Source of the DNA: JAJCYK01 sp965224285
Lineage (GTDB): Bacteria > Bacteroidota > Bacteroidia > Cytophagales > Cyclobacteriaceae
NCBI GenBank assembly: GCA_965224285.1
Contig: OZ245043.1
Span: forward strand, 1,736,001 to 1,800,000
DNA: 64,000 nt
Reading direction: 5' to 3'
Shown here: piece by piece, positions 8,197 through 17,200 of the stretch
Numbering within the stretch: position 1 is the stretch's first letter
How the letters are laid out: the number at the start of each line of letters is the position of its first letter
Translations under genes and position numbers: made by a program
The notes under the pieces: generated by a model
Database searches by the model: none
The model's input: the letters and a program-made list of their open reading frames with translations, nothing else
What the model was told of the DNA's origin: nothing

Positions 8197-8804
8197 AGGC
8201 TTTGGCCGGAACTAAAATCAAATGGAGGCACCCGGAGTTGGCTAAAAAATGGAATGGCTTTACGGCGCGAAACATTTGATTTTGTACGGACCATAAGCCT
8301 TAATTTGCTGGATTATTCTGTGCCTATTAAACTATGGATATCCATAACTCAATGTTGTTGGCTACCGCACCTATATAGCAAGGGTTTGCGGGAAGCTCTA
8401 GGGCTAGGAATTAGCTGGGGGGTGGGATTGTCTACCGAAGATTTCCGAAGGTGGACGTGCTGCGCTGAACAAGGTTGACAGTGTAGCTGGCCGCATCCCA
8501 TGGACAGTTGTACAGAAGGAGGGTAAAGCAGTCACGCCGCAAGCGTGAGAAGCAAAAATGCAAGGGTCCGCTACCCAGCTGACTCGCTATACCCTTGCTT
8601 TTTTCATAGGGTAACCGCTATCTGGCGGAAGGCTTACCCGGTCTGTGCTAGCTGTCCATGGGCGCCAGGTGCGGACAAACCAGGGGCTGTGGTCTGGTGG
8701 TGTGAAAGGCTTGAGCGGCTGCTCACAAGAAGGGAACAGCCCGCGACGGAATGAAAGGCGTGGAACATAGGCAGGGTTTGTTTGAGCGGTTGCAGTGGAG
8801 CAAC
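8197..8804 (+). ncRNA. Large structured RNA or ssDNA module, copy 1
   Basis: This ~600-base non-coding stretch folds into many helices that are all kept in a second copy at 26932-27547. They are: AAAATCAAATG 8214-8224 with CATTTGATTTT 8273-8283, extended by AGGCTT/AAGCCT; GTCTACC 8430-8436 with GGTGGAC 8450-8456; CCCATGGACAG 8497-8507 with CTGTCCATGGG 8652-8662; TCACGC/GCGTGA 8532-8548; GCAAGGGT 8560-8567 with ACCCTTGC 8591-8598 followed by six Ts; GGGTAA 8521-8526 with TTACCC 8634-8639; GGGCTGT 8684-8690 with ACAGCCC 8736-8742; TGAGC/GCTCA 8712-8725; GTTGC/GCAAC 8789-8804. Compensatory changes between copies support selection on pairing. The strand is inferred from the T-run after the GCAAGGGT hairpin. 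I recognise no known RNA family; a single-stranded-DNA promoter or origin is the main alternative. Confidence 0.6.
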
Positions 8805-8968
8805 TGGAATGGAGGAGCACCTTCCTTCCTCTATGCGAGTATTACGAGCATAGTGTTGAAAATAATTTCAATGTGTTTGAACTTTTTTATACCTGATTAT
8901 GTAAGTTAGTAGAAATAATTATTGACTAATGATTTGCTTTCGTCCTAGGAAGTTTCTTAGTGACACTT

Positions 8969-10177
8969 ATGGAGGCGGTCGTTGTAACTTTTAAGAAAAT
9001 GAAAAATTTTAAAAAACAAGAGGAGAGGACTGTCCTCGTGCCATTTAATTCAGTCCGTCACATCAGCAGTCCCGAGGATCAGGAAAATAACCGCAAGGTT
9101 TATGTGGGACAAGCACCAGTCCAATCAATACTAGATTTACCAACAGATGAGAACGTAAGGGATTATCTATTGGAGGCTGAGGGTAGAAAAAGAAAGCGCC
9201 CAAGTCAGGTCCACAAAGCAATTTTTGATACTATAAAGGAGCGCCCTGACCAGTTTACCGTCTTGAATAGTGGTGTTGTTATTGTAGCTCGAGATTGTGA
9301 AATAGACGAAAAAAACAAAAGACTTAAACTAACAAGGCCTAGCATTGTTAATGGTTCCCAAACCCAAGGTGTTATCAGGGATTTTTTTCATGAGTTGAGC
9401 GATGAAGAGAAAGAGGATTATCGGGCTCATGTTAAGTTTGAAATCATTGTAACAAATGATGAGGAGCTTATAGCTGAGATATCGATTGCAAGAAATTTTC
9501 AAAACGATGTAATGACTTTATCCATAGCTGGTAGACTCGGTCAGTTGGATGAATTGGAGAGTGCCATGAAATCTAAACGACCGAATTATAAACTGCAAAA
9601 ATCTGAGACCAAGCTTTCTGAGGACTACATTAAAACGGAACGGCTTTTACAGGTAATAACCGCACTAGTCCCCGAGAAACTTTGGGTTAAGAAAGGGGAT
9701 TTCAACAAGGTATATACGTATAGTATGAAGGCCAAGTGCTTAAGAGATTTTCAGGAAATCTTCAAAAAAGCCAAAGATCCAAGCGATCCGGAGCATAAGC
9801 GCTATGGAGAACTATACCAGTTTTTTTTGGACATTGCCGCTGATGCGTATGATTTATACTGGAAATGGAAAACTCATCAAGGCTTCAAGGGAACCGGTAT
9901 AAGGTCTATTGAAAGAGAAGGAGCTGATATTAAAAATGTCCCAGATGGTTTAGTATTTCCCATACTGGCGTCTCTTTCTGCCTTTGCAGTAAAAACTGAA
10001 AGCGGTTGGAAGATTTCCCCTCCGCCGATCTTTAAGGATGAGGAGCTGATAAGGGCTGCAAAATCAGCATATATGGACATTGCATATTCCAACCCATGGA
10101 ATATGGGTAAAAGCCGGGCCTGCTATTCTGCATTATACCAAATTACCCAAATTTATGGCAGGCTAGCTGCGGTTTGA
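8969..10177 (+). CDS. AIPR-like protein (abortive-infection phage-resistance family)
   Basis: About 402 residues from the ATG at 8969; a GTG three codons upstream is the other option. Features of the AIPR family (PF10592) are visible: an N-terminal beta region, LNSGVVIVARDCEID (about 99-113), the VNGSQT motif (about 127-132) and EISIARNFQNDV (about 169-180). Family members are linked to phage resistance and often lie beside restriction-modification genes, but their reaction is not established. Here it is the first cargo gene after the structured module and 0.7 kb before the type I restriction operon. The assignment rests on motif likeness, so the confidence is moderate. Confidence 0.6.
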   Translation: MEAVVVTFKKMKNFKKQEERTVLVPFNSVRHISSPEDQENNRKVYVGQAPVQSILDLPTDENVRDYLLEAEGRKRKRPSQVHKAIFDTIKERPDQFTVLNSGVVIVARDCEIDEKNKRLKLTRPSIVNGSQTQGVIRDFFHELSDEEKEDYRAHVKFEIIVTNDEELIAEISIARNFQNDVMTLSIAGRLGQLDELESAMKSKRPNYKLQKSETKLSEDYIKTERLLQVITALVPEKLWVKKGDFNKVYTYSMKAKCLRDFQEIFKKAKDPSDPEHKRYGELYQFFLDIAADAYDLYWKWKTHQGFKGTGIRSIEREGADIKNVPDGLVFPILASLSAFAVKTESGWKISPPPIFKDEELIRAAKSAYMDIAYSNPWNMGKSRACYSALYQITQIYGRLAAV

Positions 10178-10206
10178 AGAGGATCTTGGGCTAAAGTGGT
10201 TTGGAC

Positions 10207-10228
10207 TAAAGGGGGCTAGCCCCCTTTA
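10207..10228. terminator. Bidirectional terminator between AIPR-like gene and SSB
   Basis: A perfect 22-base palindrome, TAAAGGGGGC-TA-GCCCCCTTTA, lies between two convergent genes. The ssb stop codon sits at its centre (10216-10218). The stem is GC-rich with A/T flanks, suited to stopping transcription from both sides. The T-tracts are short, so efficiency is uncertain. Confidence 0.6.
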
Positions 10229-10602
10229 TTGTTGTCTGTAGTAATGAGCCGTTTGCTATTCACTAGAAAATCAACATTCTCCACAGCCACTACAGCTCTT
10301 TTGACAATGGTGGTTTTCTTGCCCTGAGTCTGGGTATAAGAATTGTATCGCAGCTGTGCATTTAATGAGACCAGGGTACCCTTGGTGAGATAATCAGCGA
10401 TACCGGCTTTACTGGAATTTTTCCAGATTTCGCAGTCATGCCAGTCAACCCGTTCAACTTTCTCACCATCTTGATTGAGATAGTAATCTGGAGTGGCTAA
10501 GGTAAATTTGATTACAGTTTTACTGTTTTCCAATTCGACTTTTTCAGCGTCTTTTCCAATTCTGCCTACTAAGATCAAGGTGTTTCTTGCTGAATTTTTC
10601 AT
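10216..10602 (-). CDS. ssb: Single-stranded DNA-binding protein
   Basis: The 128-residue protein has an OB fold typical of SSB: it opens with NTLILVGRIGKDAEKVELEN and continues through VERVDWHDCEIWKN and the strand pair LVSLNAQLRYNSY. The C-terminus ends in NNKGG and lacks the usual acidic DDDIPF tip that recruits repair proteins, so this is a short mobile-element type. Such SSBs coat incoming single strands after conjugation. It faces leftward, convergent with the AIPR-like gene, and shares its stop codon with a terminator palindrome. Confidence 0.85.
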   Translation of the reverse strand: MKNSARNTLILVGRIGKDAEKVELENSKTVIKFTLATPDYYLNQDGEKVERVDWHDCEIWKNSSKAGIADYLTKGTLVSLNAQLRYNSYTQTQGKKTTIVKRAVVAVENVDFLVNSKRLITTDNNKGG

Positions 10603-10923
10603 GATAACAAATGCTTAAGTTTAAAATTAATTTCGGTGGGAAAAATCCGATCAAATGGGATTAATAGGCAATTGAAAAAAGGCGCAGCCGATCGGAAAAT
10701 ACTATCCGCCAGCTGGCGGACTGGAGATTTTATGTTTTTCTATTGCTAATTATGACCTTGATTGATATTGCCAACGGAATTGGATTTAAACCGGGATTGT
10801 TAGGGAAAATTAGGCAAAATATACCGATTACTCTTAATTTGAATGATTCTACAATAAAAAATATATAAATATTGTTGTTTTTTTGATCAAATGGTATGAA
10901 ATTTGAAGCTCTCTACAAATATA
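10603..10923. other. Divergent promoter region before the type I R-M operon
   Basis: This ~320-base AT-rich stretch separates the leftward ssb from the rightward restriction operon and should hold promoters for both. It contains a perfect 16-base palindrome, TCCGCCAGCTGGCGGA (10705-10720), of the kind found as a dispersed intergenic repeat or a terminator stem. No clear TAnnTTTG box was found close to 10924. Confidence 0.4.
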
Positions 10924-11511
10924 ATGAGTTTCGATTTAGCACACATAGCAGATTTGAAATTTGGTTTATACACCAAGCCGTTGGAGTCAGGAAATGCTGT
11001 GTACTTACAAGCCAAGCACTTTGATGACCAGGGCAATCAAACGGAAGTAGTGGATAGCTATCTCCAAATTGATCAGAAAAATGAATCCCACTTACTGGGT
11101 GATGGTGACATTCTACTTGTGGGTAAAGGATTTAGGAACTTCGCTTGGACGTACCGCCAAGAATACGGGCCTGCCTTAGCTTCTTCCATATTTTTTGTGA
11201 TCACTCCAAATACAGATTTTGTGATTCCAGAGTTTCTGACAATCTTTTTTAACCTGCCGAGCACACAGGCTTATTTTCAAACACTAGGAGCTGGCAGTTC
11301 AATTCCTTCGATTCGTAAATCTGAACTGGAGGCTCTTAAGATAATGCTTCCTTCAATCGAGCAACAGGAAAGAGCTATTACCATAAAGCAATTACATTAT
11401 AAAGACATGCATCTGTCACAGAAGATTCTTACCGAAAAGCAACGGATCTATCAGGCAGTCATTAAGAATTTAATTGATCAAAATCATGAACAGACCCATA
11501 ACACAGAATGA
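10924..11511 (+). CDS. Half-size type I specificity (S-like) subunit
   Basis: About 195 residues from the ATG at 10924; a TTG at 10903 is also in frame. It has one target-recognition-domain-like unit: GDGDILLVGKG, then SSIFFVITP and IPEFLTIFFNLPSTQAYF, a central SSIPSIRKSELEALKIMLPS and a C-terminal spacer helix. Full HsdS proteins have two such units; a full one is encoded 1.5 kb downstream. Half-S proteins can dimerise or compete with full HsdS and so change or modulate target choice. The 3' end overlaps hsdM by 26 bases, so it is the first gene of this operon. Confidence 0.75.
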   Translation: MSFDLAHIADLKFGLYTKPLESGNAVYLQAKHFDDQGNQTEVVDSYLQIDQKNESHLLGDGDILLVGKGFRNFAWTYRQEYGPALASSIFFVITPNTDFVIPEFLTIFFNLPSTQAYFQTLGAGSSIPSIRKSELEALKIMLPSIEQQERAITIKQLHYKDMHLSQKILTEKQRIYQAVIKNLIDQNHEQTHNTE

Positions 11512-13012
11512 GATAAATAATATTGTATGGAAGGCTTGTGACACCTTTAGGGGAGTTATTGATCCATCGCAGTATAAGGACTACGTCCTGACCATGCTAT
11601 TTGTGAAGTACGTTTCAGATGTTTGGAAAGACAAGAGGCAGTTCTATTTAGAAAAATATAACAATGACCATGTGCGAGTGGAACGGGCGTTGCGGAATGA
11701 GCGCTTTCAGGTCCCCGAAAGCTGTACGTTTAGCTTTTTGTATGAAAATCGTAATGCCGCTAATCTAGGAGAATTGATCAATATGGCCCTTGAAAGTCTT
11801 GAAGATGCTAACCGCAGCAAACTGGAACGAGTATTTCGAAACATTGATTTTAATTCGGAAGCTAATTTGGGGCAGACCAAGGATCGAAACCGAAGGTTAA
11901 AAAATCTACTTGTCGATTTTTCTGCACTGGATTTGCAGCCCTCCCATTTGGAAGGAAATGATGTGATTGGGGATGCATACGAGTACCTGATTGAGAAATT
12001 CGCCAGTGATGCTGGTAAGAAGGCAGGGGAATTTTATACCCCATCACAGGTTTCTACTCTGTTGGCCAAATTGATGAACCCTCAACCTGGAAACCGGATT
12101 TCAGACCCTGCATGTGGCTCCGCTTCACTATTGATTAAAATTGCCAAACAGGTAGGCAGTAAGAACTTTTCCTTGTATGGGCAGGAGATCAATGGAAGCA
12201 CTTGGGCCTTGGCCAGAATGAATATGTTTTTGCATGAAATTGATGATGCTACCATCGTATGGGGTGACACTTTGAACAACCCTAAGCTATTAGAAGGTGA
12301 CAGCTTAATGAAATCCCATATAGTGGTAGCCAATCCTCCTTTTTCTTTGGATAAATGGGGAGCCGAGAATGCCGTTACTGACCAGTATAGGCGCTTTCAT
12401 CGGGGCATACCGCCTAAAAGTAAGGCTGACTACGCATTTATCTCCCACATGATCGAAACTACCTACGAGGATGTAGGCAAGGCTGGTGTGGTTCTTCCGC
12501 ATGGTGTGCTATTCAGGGGTAGTAGTGAAAGTAAAATCAGGAAGCAGTTGATTGAGGAAAATCTGCTAGAAGCAGTCATAGGTTTGCCAGCTAACTTGTT
12601 TTTCGGAACTGGTATACCAGCTTGTATCTTAATCTTCAACCGTGCCAAAGGTGACAACAAAGATGTGCTGTTCATCGATGCCAGCCAGGGTTATGAATCC
12701 GGCAAGAACCAGAACCGCTTGCGAGACACGGACATTGATAAGATTGTAGAGACCTATCAGGCATTCCAATCCGCTATTTCGCTATCTGGTGAAGAAGGTA
12801 AGGTAATGGAAAAGAAATTTGCCTATCGAGCGACCATTAACGAGATCGAGGAAAACGAGTACAATCTCAATATCCCTCGATATGTGGATACCTTTGAGGA
12901 AGAAGAACCGGTGGATATCCCTGCTACGCAACAGCGCATCAATGAACTGAAGCATGAACTGGCCGCTGTGGAGCAGGAAATGGAGGATTACTTAACAGAA
13001 TTAGGGTTCTAA
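11486..13012 (+). CDS. hsdM: Type I restriction-modification methyltransferase, HsdM
   Basis: The protein has 508 residues from ATG 11486. It has the N-terminal helical HsdM_N domain (residues 1-135) and a SAM-dependent adenine methyltransferase domain with DPACGSASLL (motif I, about 207-216) and NPPF (motif IV, 283-286). The latter are the SAM-binding and N6-adenine catalytic motifs. With HsdS it protects host DNA; with HsdR it forms the nuclease. The stop overlaps the ATG of hsdS by one base. Length and motifs look complete. Confidence 0.95.
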   Translation: MNRPITQNEINNIVWKACDTFRGVIDPSQYKDYVLTMLFVKYVSDVWKDKRQFYLEKYNNDHVRVERALRNERFQVPESCTFSFLYENRNAANLGELINMALESLEDANRSKLERVFRNIDFNSEANLGQTKDRNRRLKNLLVDFSALDLQPSHLEGNDVIGDAYEYLIEKFASDAGKKAGEFYTPSQVSTLLAKLMNPQPGNRISDPACGSASLLIKIAKQVGSKNFSLYGQEINGSTWALARMNMFLHEIDDATIVWGDTLNNPKLLEGDSLMKSHIVVANPPFSLDKWGAENAVTDQYRRFHRGIPPKSKADYAFISHMIETTYEDVGKAGVVLPHGVLFRGSSESKIRKQLIEENLLEAVIGLPANLFFGTGIPACILIFNRAKGDNKDVLFIDASQGYESGKNQNRLRDTDIDKIVETYQAFQSAISLSGEEGKVMEKKFAYRATINEIEENEYNLNIPRYVDTFEEEEPVDIPATQQRINELKHELAAVEQEMEDYLTELGF

Positions 13013-14292
13013 TGAGGGAAGTAACTGACATACCGGAAGGCTATAAGAAGACCAAGGTTGGAATAATTCCAGAAGAATGGGCATTTCAGAGTTTACTTAG
13101 CTGTGCTAAAAAGGAAAGAAACTCCTTTTCCAATGGTCCATTTGGCAGTGATCTGCTTTCCAGCGAGTTAAACAGCGAAGGTGTTCCCGTGATTTACATA
13201 CGAGACATTAAAAGGTATGCTTTTGAATGGATATCGAATGTTTTCGTCACTCCAGAAAAAGCAGGCAAGTTAATAGCTTCAAAAGTCCAACCTCAAGATG
13301 TACTGATTACAAAGGTAGGATCACCTCCATGTGAAGCAGCTATTTATGACTACTCAAGCAAAAATGCAATCATTACTCAAGATGTAATAAGGCTTAGACC
13401 GAAACATGAGATCGATCCTTACTTTTTAATGGTACTATTGAACTCAAAGTATGGACAACAGGAAGTACATAAGATTAAAATAGTTGGCACCAGAGAAAGA
13501 GTAAGTTTAACTGATTTTAAAAAGATCAAACTTCCTTTCCCCCCTCTCCCCGAACAACAAAAAATAGCTACCATTCTTAGTACCTGGGATAGAGCCATTG
13601 AATATACTCAAGACATCATTGACGATATTCATCTACGTAACAAAGGACTGGCACAACAACTACTTACGGGAAAGACACGATTGAGAGGATTTGATGAAGC
13701 ATGGGAAGAGTTCAGATTAAGTGATATTTCCGAGAGAGTTACTACCCGCAATTCAGAACTAAATGATACGGTTGTAACAATCTCCGCTCAAAGAGGATTT
13801 GTTCTTCAAGAAGAGTTCTTCAACAAAAGAGTTGCCAGTGAGACTCTATCGAATTATTACTTACTGCAAAAGGGAGAATTTGCTTACAATAAAAGCTATT
13901 CAAAGGGCTATCCAATGGGGGCCTTTAAGCGCCTCAATCACCTTGAAAAAGCAGTAGTAACCACGCTTTATATATGCTTTCGCCTAAAAGACAATGTTAA
14001 TTCCAACTTCATGGAGCAATTCTTTGAAGCAGGGTTAATGATCAAGGGGCTTATGCGTATTGCTCAGGAAGGAGGCCGTGCTCATGGATTACTGAATATT
14101 GGGCTTTCTGACTTCTTCAATCTCAAGCTCACAATCCCTAATCCAGAAGAGCAATATGCAATAGCCAGTGTGCTGGAAAGAGCTGCCCAGGAGCTTAAAG
14201 TCTACGAGAAGAAATTAACCACTCTGAAAGATCAGAAAAAAGGCCTAATGCAAAAGCTGTTGAGGGGAGAAATAAGGGTGAAAACGGAATAA
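13012..14292 (+). CDS. hsdS: Type I restriction-modification specificity subunit, HsdS
   Basis: The 426-residue protein shows two target-recognition domains. The first ends in the conserved PLPEQQKIATILSTWDRAIE and a spacer helix with LLTGKTRLRGF; the second ends in NPEEQYAIASVLERAAQELK and a spacer helix with GLMQKLLRGEIRV. Each domain reads one half of a bipartite DNA target. The ATG overlaps the hsdM stop by one base, and the next gene begins two bases after its stop, so all are on one transcript. Confidence 0.93.
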   Translation: MREVTDIPEGYKKTKVGIIPEEWAFQSLLSCAKKERNSFSNGPFGSDLLSSELNSEGVPVIYIRDIKRYAFEWISNVFVTPEKAGKLIASKVQPQDVLITKVGSPPCEAAIYDYSSKNAIITQDVIRLRPKHEIDPYFLMVLLNSKYGQQEVHKIKIVGTRERVSLTDFKKIKLPFPPLPEQQKIATILSTWDRAIEYTQDIIDDIHLRNKGLAQQLLTGKTRLRGFDEAWEEFRLSDISERVTTRNSELNDTVVTISAQRGFVLQEEFFNKRVASETLSNYYLLQKGEFAYNKSYSKGYPMGAFKRLNHLEKAVVTTLYICFRLKDNVNSNFMEQFFEAGLMIKGLMRIAQEGGRAHGLLNIGLSDFFNLKLTIPNPEEQYAIASVLERAAQELKVYEKKLTTLKDQKKGLMQKLLRGEIRVKTE

Positions 14293-14294
14293 GC

Positions 14295-17200
14295 ATGGGA
14301 AAAAAGATAGGAAGAAATGATAAGTGCCCATGTGGAAGTGGCAAGAAATACAAAAAGTGTTGCATTGATTGTGGACGTACATTCAATGCCACTCAGGCAC
14401 AGGCTGAACCTCCTTCTATCTTCAGTCAATACAATTCCGTTGATCTGATCAAAACTTTTGCAGGACTTACCCTTTTACCACAAAATCACGGTAAGAATGT
14501 GAGGTTAGAAGAACTGACCCGAAAAACGGTGCTCAGCTTTAGTGAGAAGGCAAACACAATTGCAGAAGCCGACCTTAAAACCTATTTGCGAGAGCATTAC
14601 GCCACGCACTACCTGGAAGATCCCGCAACCAATCTCTTCACTGATCTCATCACGTTTCATGGCGGAGATTATATCATTTTCCCAGGGATAACCGACGGCG
14701 GAAGTTATGTGCTCTCCAACCTGCTAACAGCCATTTATAACTGGCCTGAATCTGGTATTTCTAAAGGATTTAGGAGCAATTGCATGCATGTATCTTTACT
14801 CTTACTGAACCTTTCAAACAACATTGCTAATAAATTGGGGTATCAGAGATATACACAAGATCAGGTTGAGGAAAACACCATTCATTTCCCAAATGGCGCC
14901 CAAATAAGCCACTTGAAAGATACAGTAGCATTTGGTGAAGATGAAATTCAACAACTTCTCCAGGAGCAACAAATCGCAGCGGAAGCACTGGAGTGTTTCC
15001 TTCTGGACATAAACGATCCTGCTTTACAAGAGGAACACATGCAGGATAGTCCAATATTGAAAAAACCGATTCTCCATCACAATAAAGAATACATTGTTGC
15101 TTCCCCGGCAACACTAAGTTTTGCATTAACGGAATGGATTTTAACAAAGGCAAAAGCAGCTGGTTGCCTGGAACAGGTTGCCAAGGCCTATCATGATACC
15201 ATCTGGAATTACACCAAGCTACATTTAGGACGACTTGGATTTTCTCGTCTTGATGTTTCAACTCTTTCCGAAATCAATGATCCAAACATAAGAGAAGCAA
15301 TTTACCGTTTTGATGATGATAAACTGGCCTTCGTACAATATGTATCCGGAGGCAGGGATCATCAGGGAAGAAAGCAGCAAATCATAAACGACACCTTAGC
15401 ATTACCAGAATTTGCAGAATATGAGTTCATGGATATTACGTTGGTTTCATCCATGGGCAGAGAATTATTCTTCATGTTCAGCAGAACAGAAAACTCGAAG
15501 AGCATTGGCATGTCCGTTCATGACTTTGACACGTTGGTCAAACTTAAAGAACATACAGCCTTCGATTTATGGAAATATGCTACAGCCAGGGCAGAAAAAT
15601 TAGCCGCTAATCCACTTGTGGGGGCTTCCTTTTTAGATGTCTTTAAGGTCTACAAGGAAAAAGAAGATTCCTTTTACATATCAGATGATGCTGCACAAGT
15701 GATGCTACATGTAGAACCTGGATATGCGGAGGACTTATATCAAGAGGCAAAGTTAATTTCAGATGAACATTCGGCGCTTAGATTAACGAAGGCTGGTAAG
15801 TTGGCTAATATTCCTGTTGAAAGAAAAGACAAATACGCCCCTGTCTACTATTCAAAATCAGACTTAGGGAGTGAGTTGCAATTCTTGGTTACAGGTTATC
15901 ATCAGCCGGTTTGGGTTTCTCCTATCAAAGACGTAAACACCATTCCTGAAGTAGCAAGGGGACTATATTTTGAAATGAATGACGCCATAGCTTATTGGTT
16001 GTGGCAATGCCAGGAACAGATTAAAGATGATATAGCCATTTTGGGGGATGCTCCTCTTACTGTCAAATTTGAATTTGATCAGGAAGAATGCTTTCACCCT
16101 ATCGAACGATATTTTGAAAGAGATCCGGATTTCATGAATCACTTCTTTGTGAACGCAGGTAGCAATGAAATCTCTATTTCCATTCCACCGTCCATCATCC
16201 CCTATCTCTATGGAGTGGACAATGAAGGAGAAAGAGTGCTTTTGCGGCATCTCATAAATGGGTTCAATCAGCTTCTAACGAGCAAGGAACAGGGCACTAT
16301 TGCAGAAAACAGACTCGATCAGATTATTGATGAAGTGGCACCATTAGGTGCAAAAAAGAAGGTGTTTATTCTTGATTCGGCAGACAACCTATTGCTTGAT
16401 CCTTCCAATTTGGATAAGCACCGCTACATTCAGGACTATGATGTAAATGTTGTATTGGATAGCATAGTTCCAGGATTGGGAGTCCTGTGCCCGGAAATAG
16501 GAGACATTTCAGCTAAAGCTGATAAAACAACACTTACCAGAAACATTGTCATGCGGTTTTTACTGCCTAAACTTCGTACGACAATCAGTCAGTATGAGAA
16601 TGAGGCACTGTTGCAAAGATTGATTGGTCTTAATGAAAGTCTAATCAGAAAAAGAGAAGATTTACGAATAATGACACCTACCCAGATCGCATGTTTTGTG
16701 TCAGTAGAGAAACAAACAGAGGATTTACAAGATAGCCTGTCCAAACTCAATCAGACAACAATAGCCGTTAGATGTTTAATTGAACACTTAGCGGCAGAGC
16801 CAAGTAGTGGAAACAAGATTGTTAGTACCACAGCAATTGACGAACTCATTGCTATTATGAGTGCAATTATTGATTGGGGTTCTTTAGGCGATCAAATCGA
16901 ATTTGACCTTTTTGAAATTGAAATGGGTATCCTTCCTTCGGGAAGAGTAGGCACATCTAAAAAATTGTTTAAGGAAATATTTGATCCGTACTATTCTTCA
17001 AAATCAAAAGAAAATGTTCGAAACGCACTTGAAACTTTTGAGCAGGCATTTCCTCAGCTCAATCCAAAAGAAGGAAAGGATGTACCCGAAATCCTTGACA
17101 AGGCTTTCACCGAGGAATTTGGAATATCGTTCACTCGTATTTGTGAGTTCATAAATGATCTTGGGATAATAGCCTATCAGCAACCTACCGCCTATGCAAG

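Noticed and set aside
8197..8804. Group I or group II intron, tmRNA or RNase P identity for the structured module
   Set aside because: I see no group II domain V pattern, no tmRNA acceptor end and no RNase P core motifs; a covariance search would settle this.
8545..8820. Short open frames on both strands within structured module copy 1
   Set aside because: Frames are not kept in copy 2 and conservation follows base pairing, not codons.
14827..15261. Long minus-strand frame inside the SEC-C protein gene
   Set aside because: It is a shadow of a clearly coding plus-strand frame with motif support.
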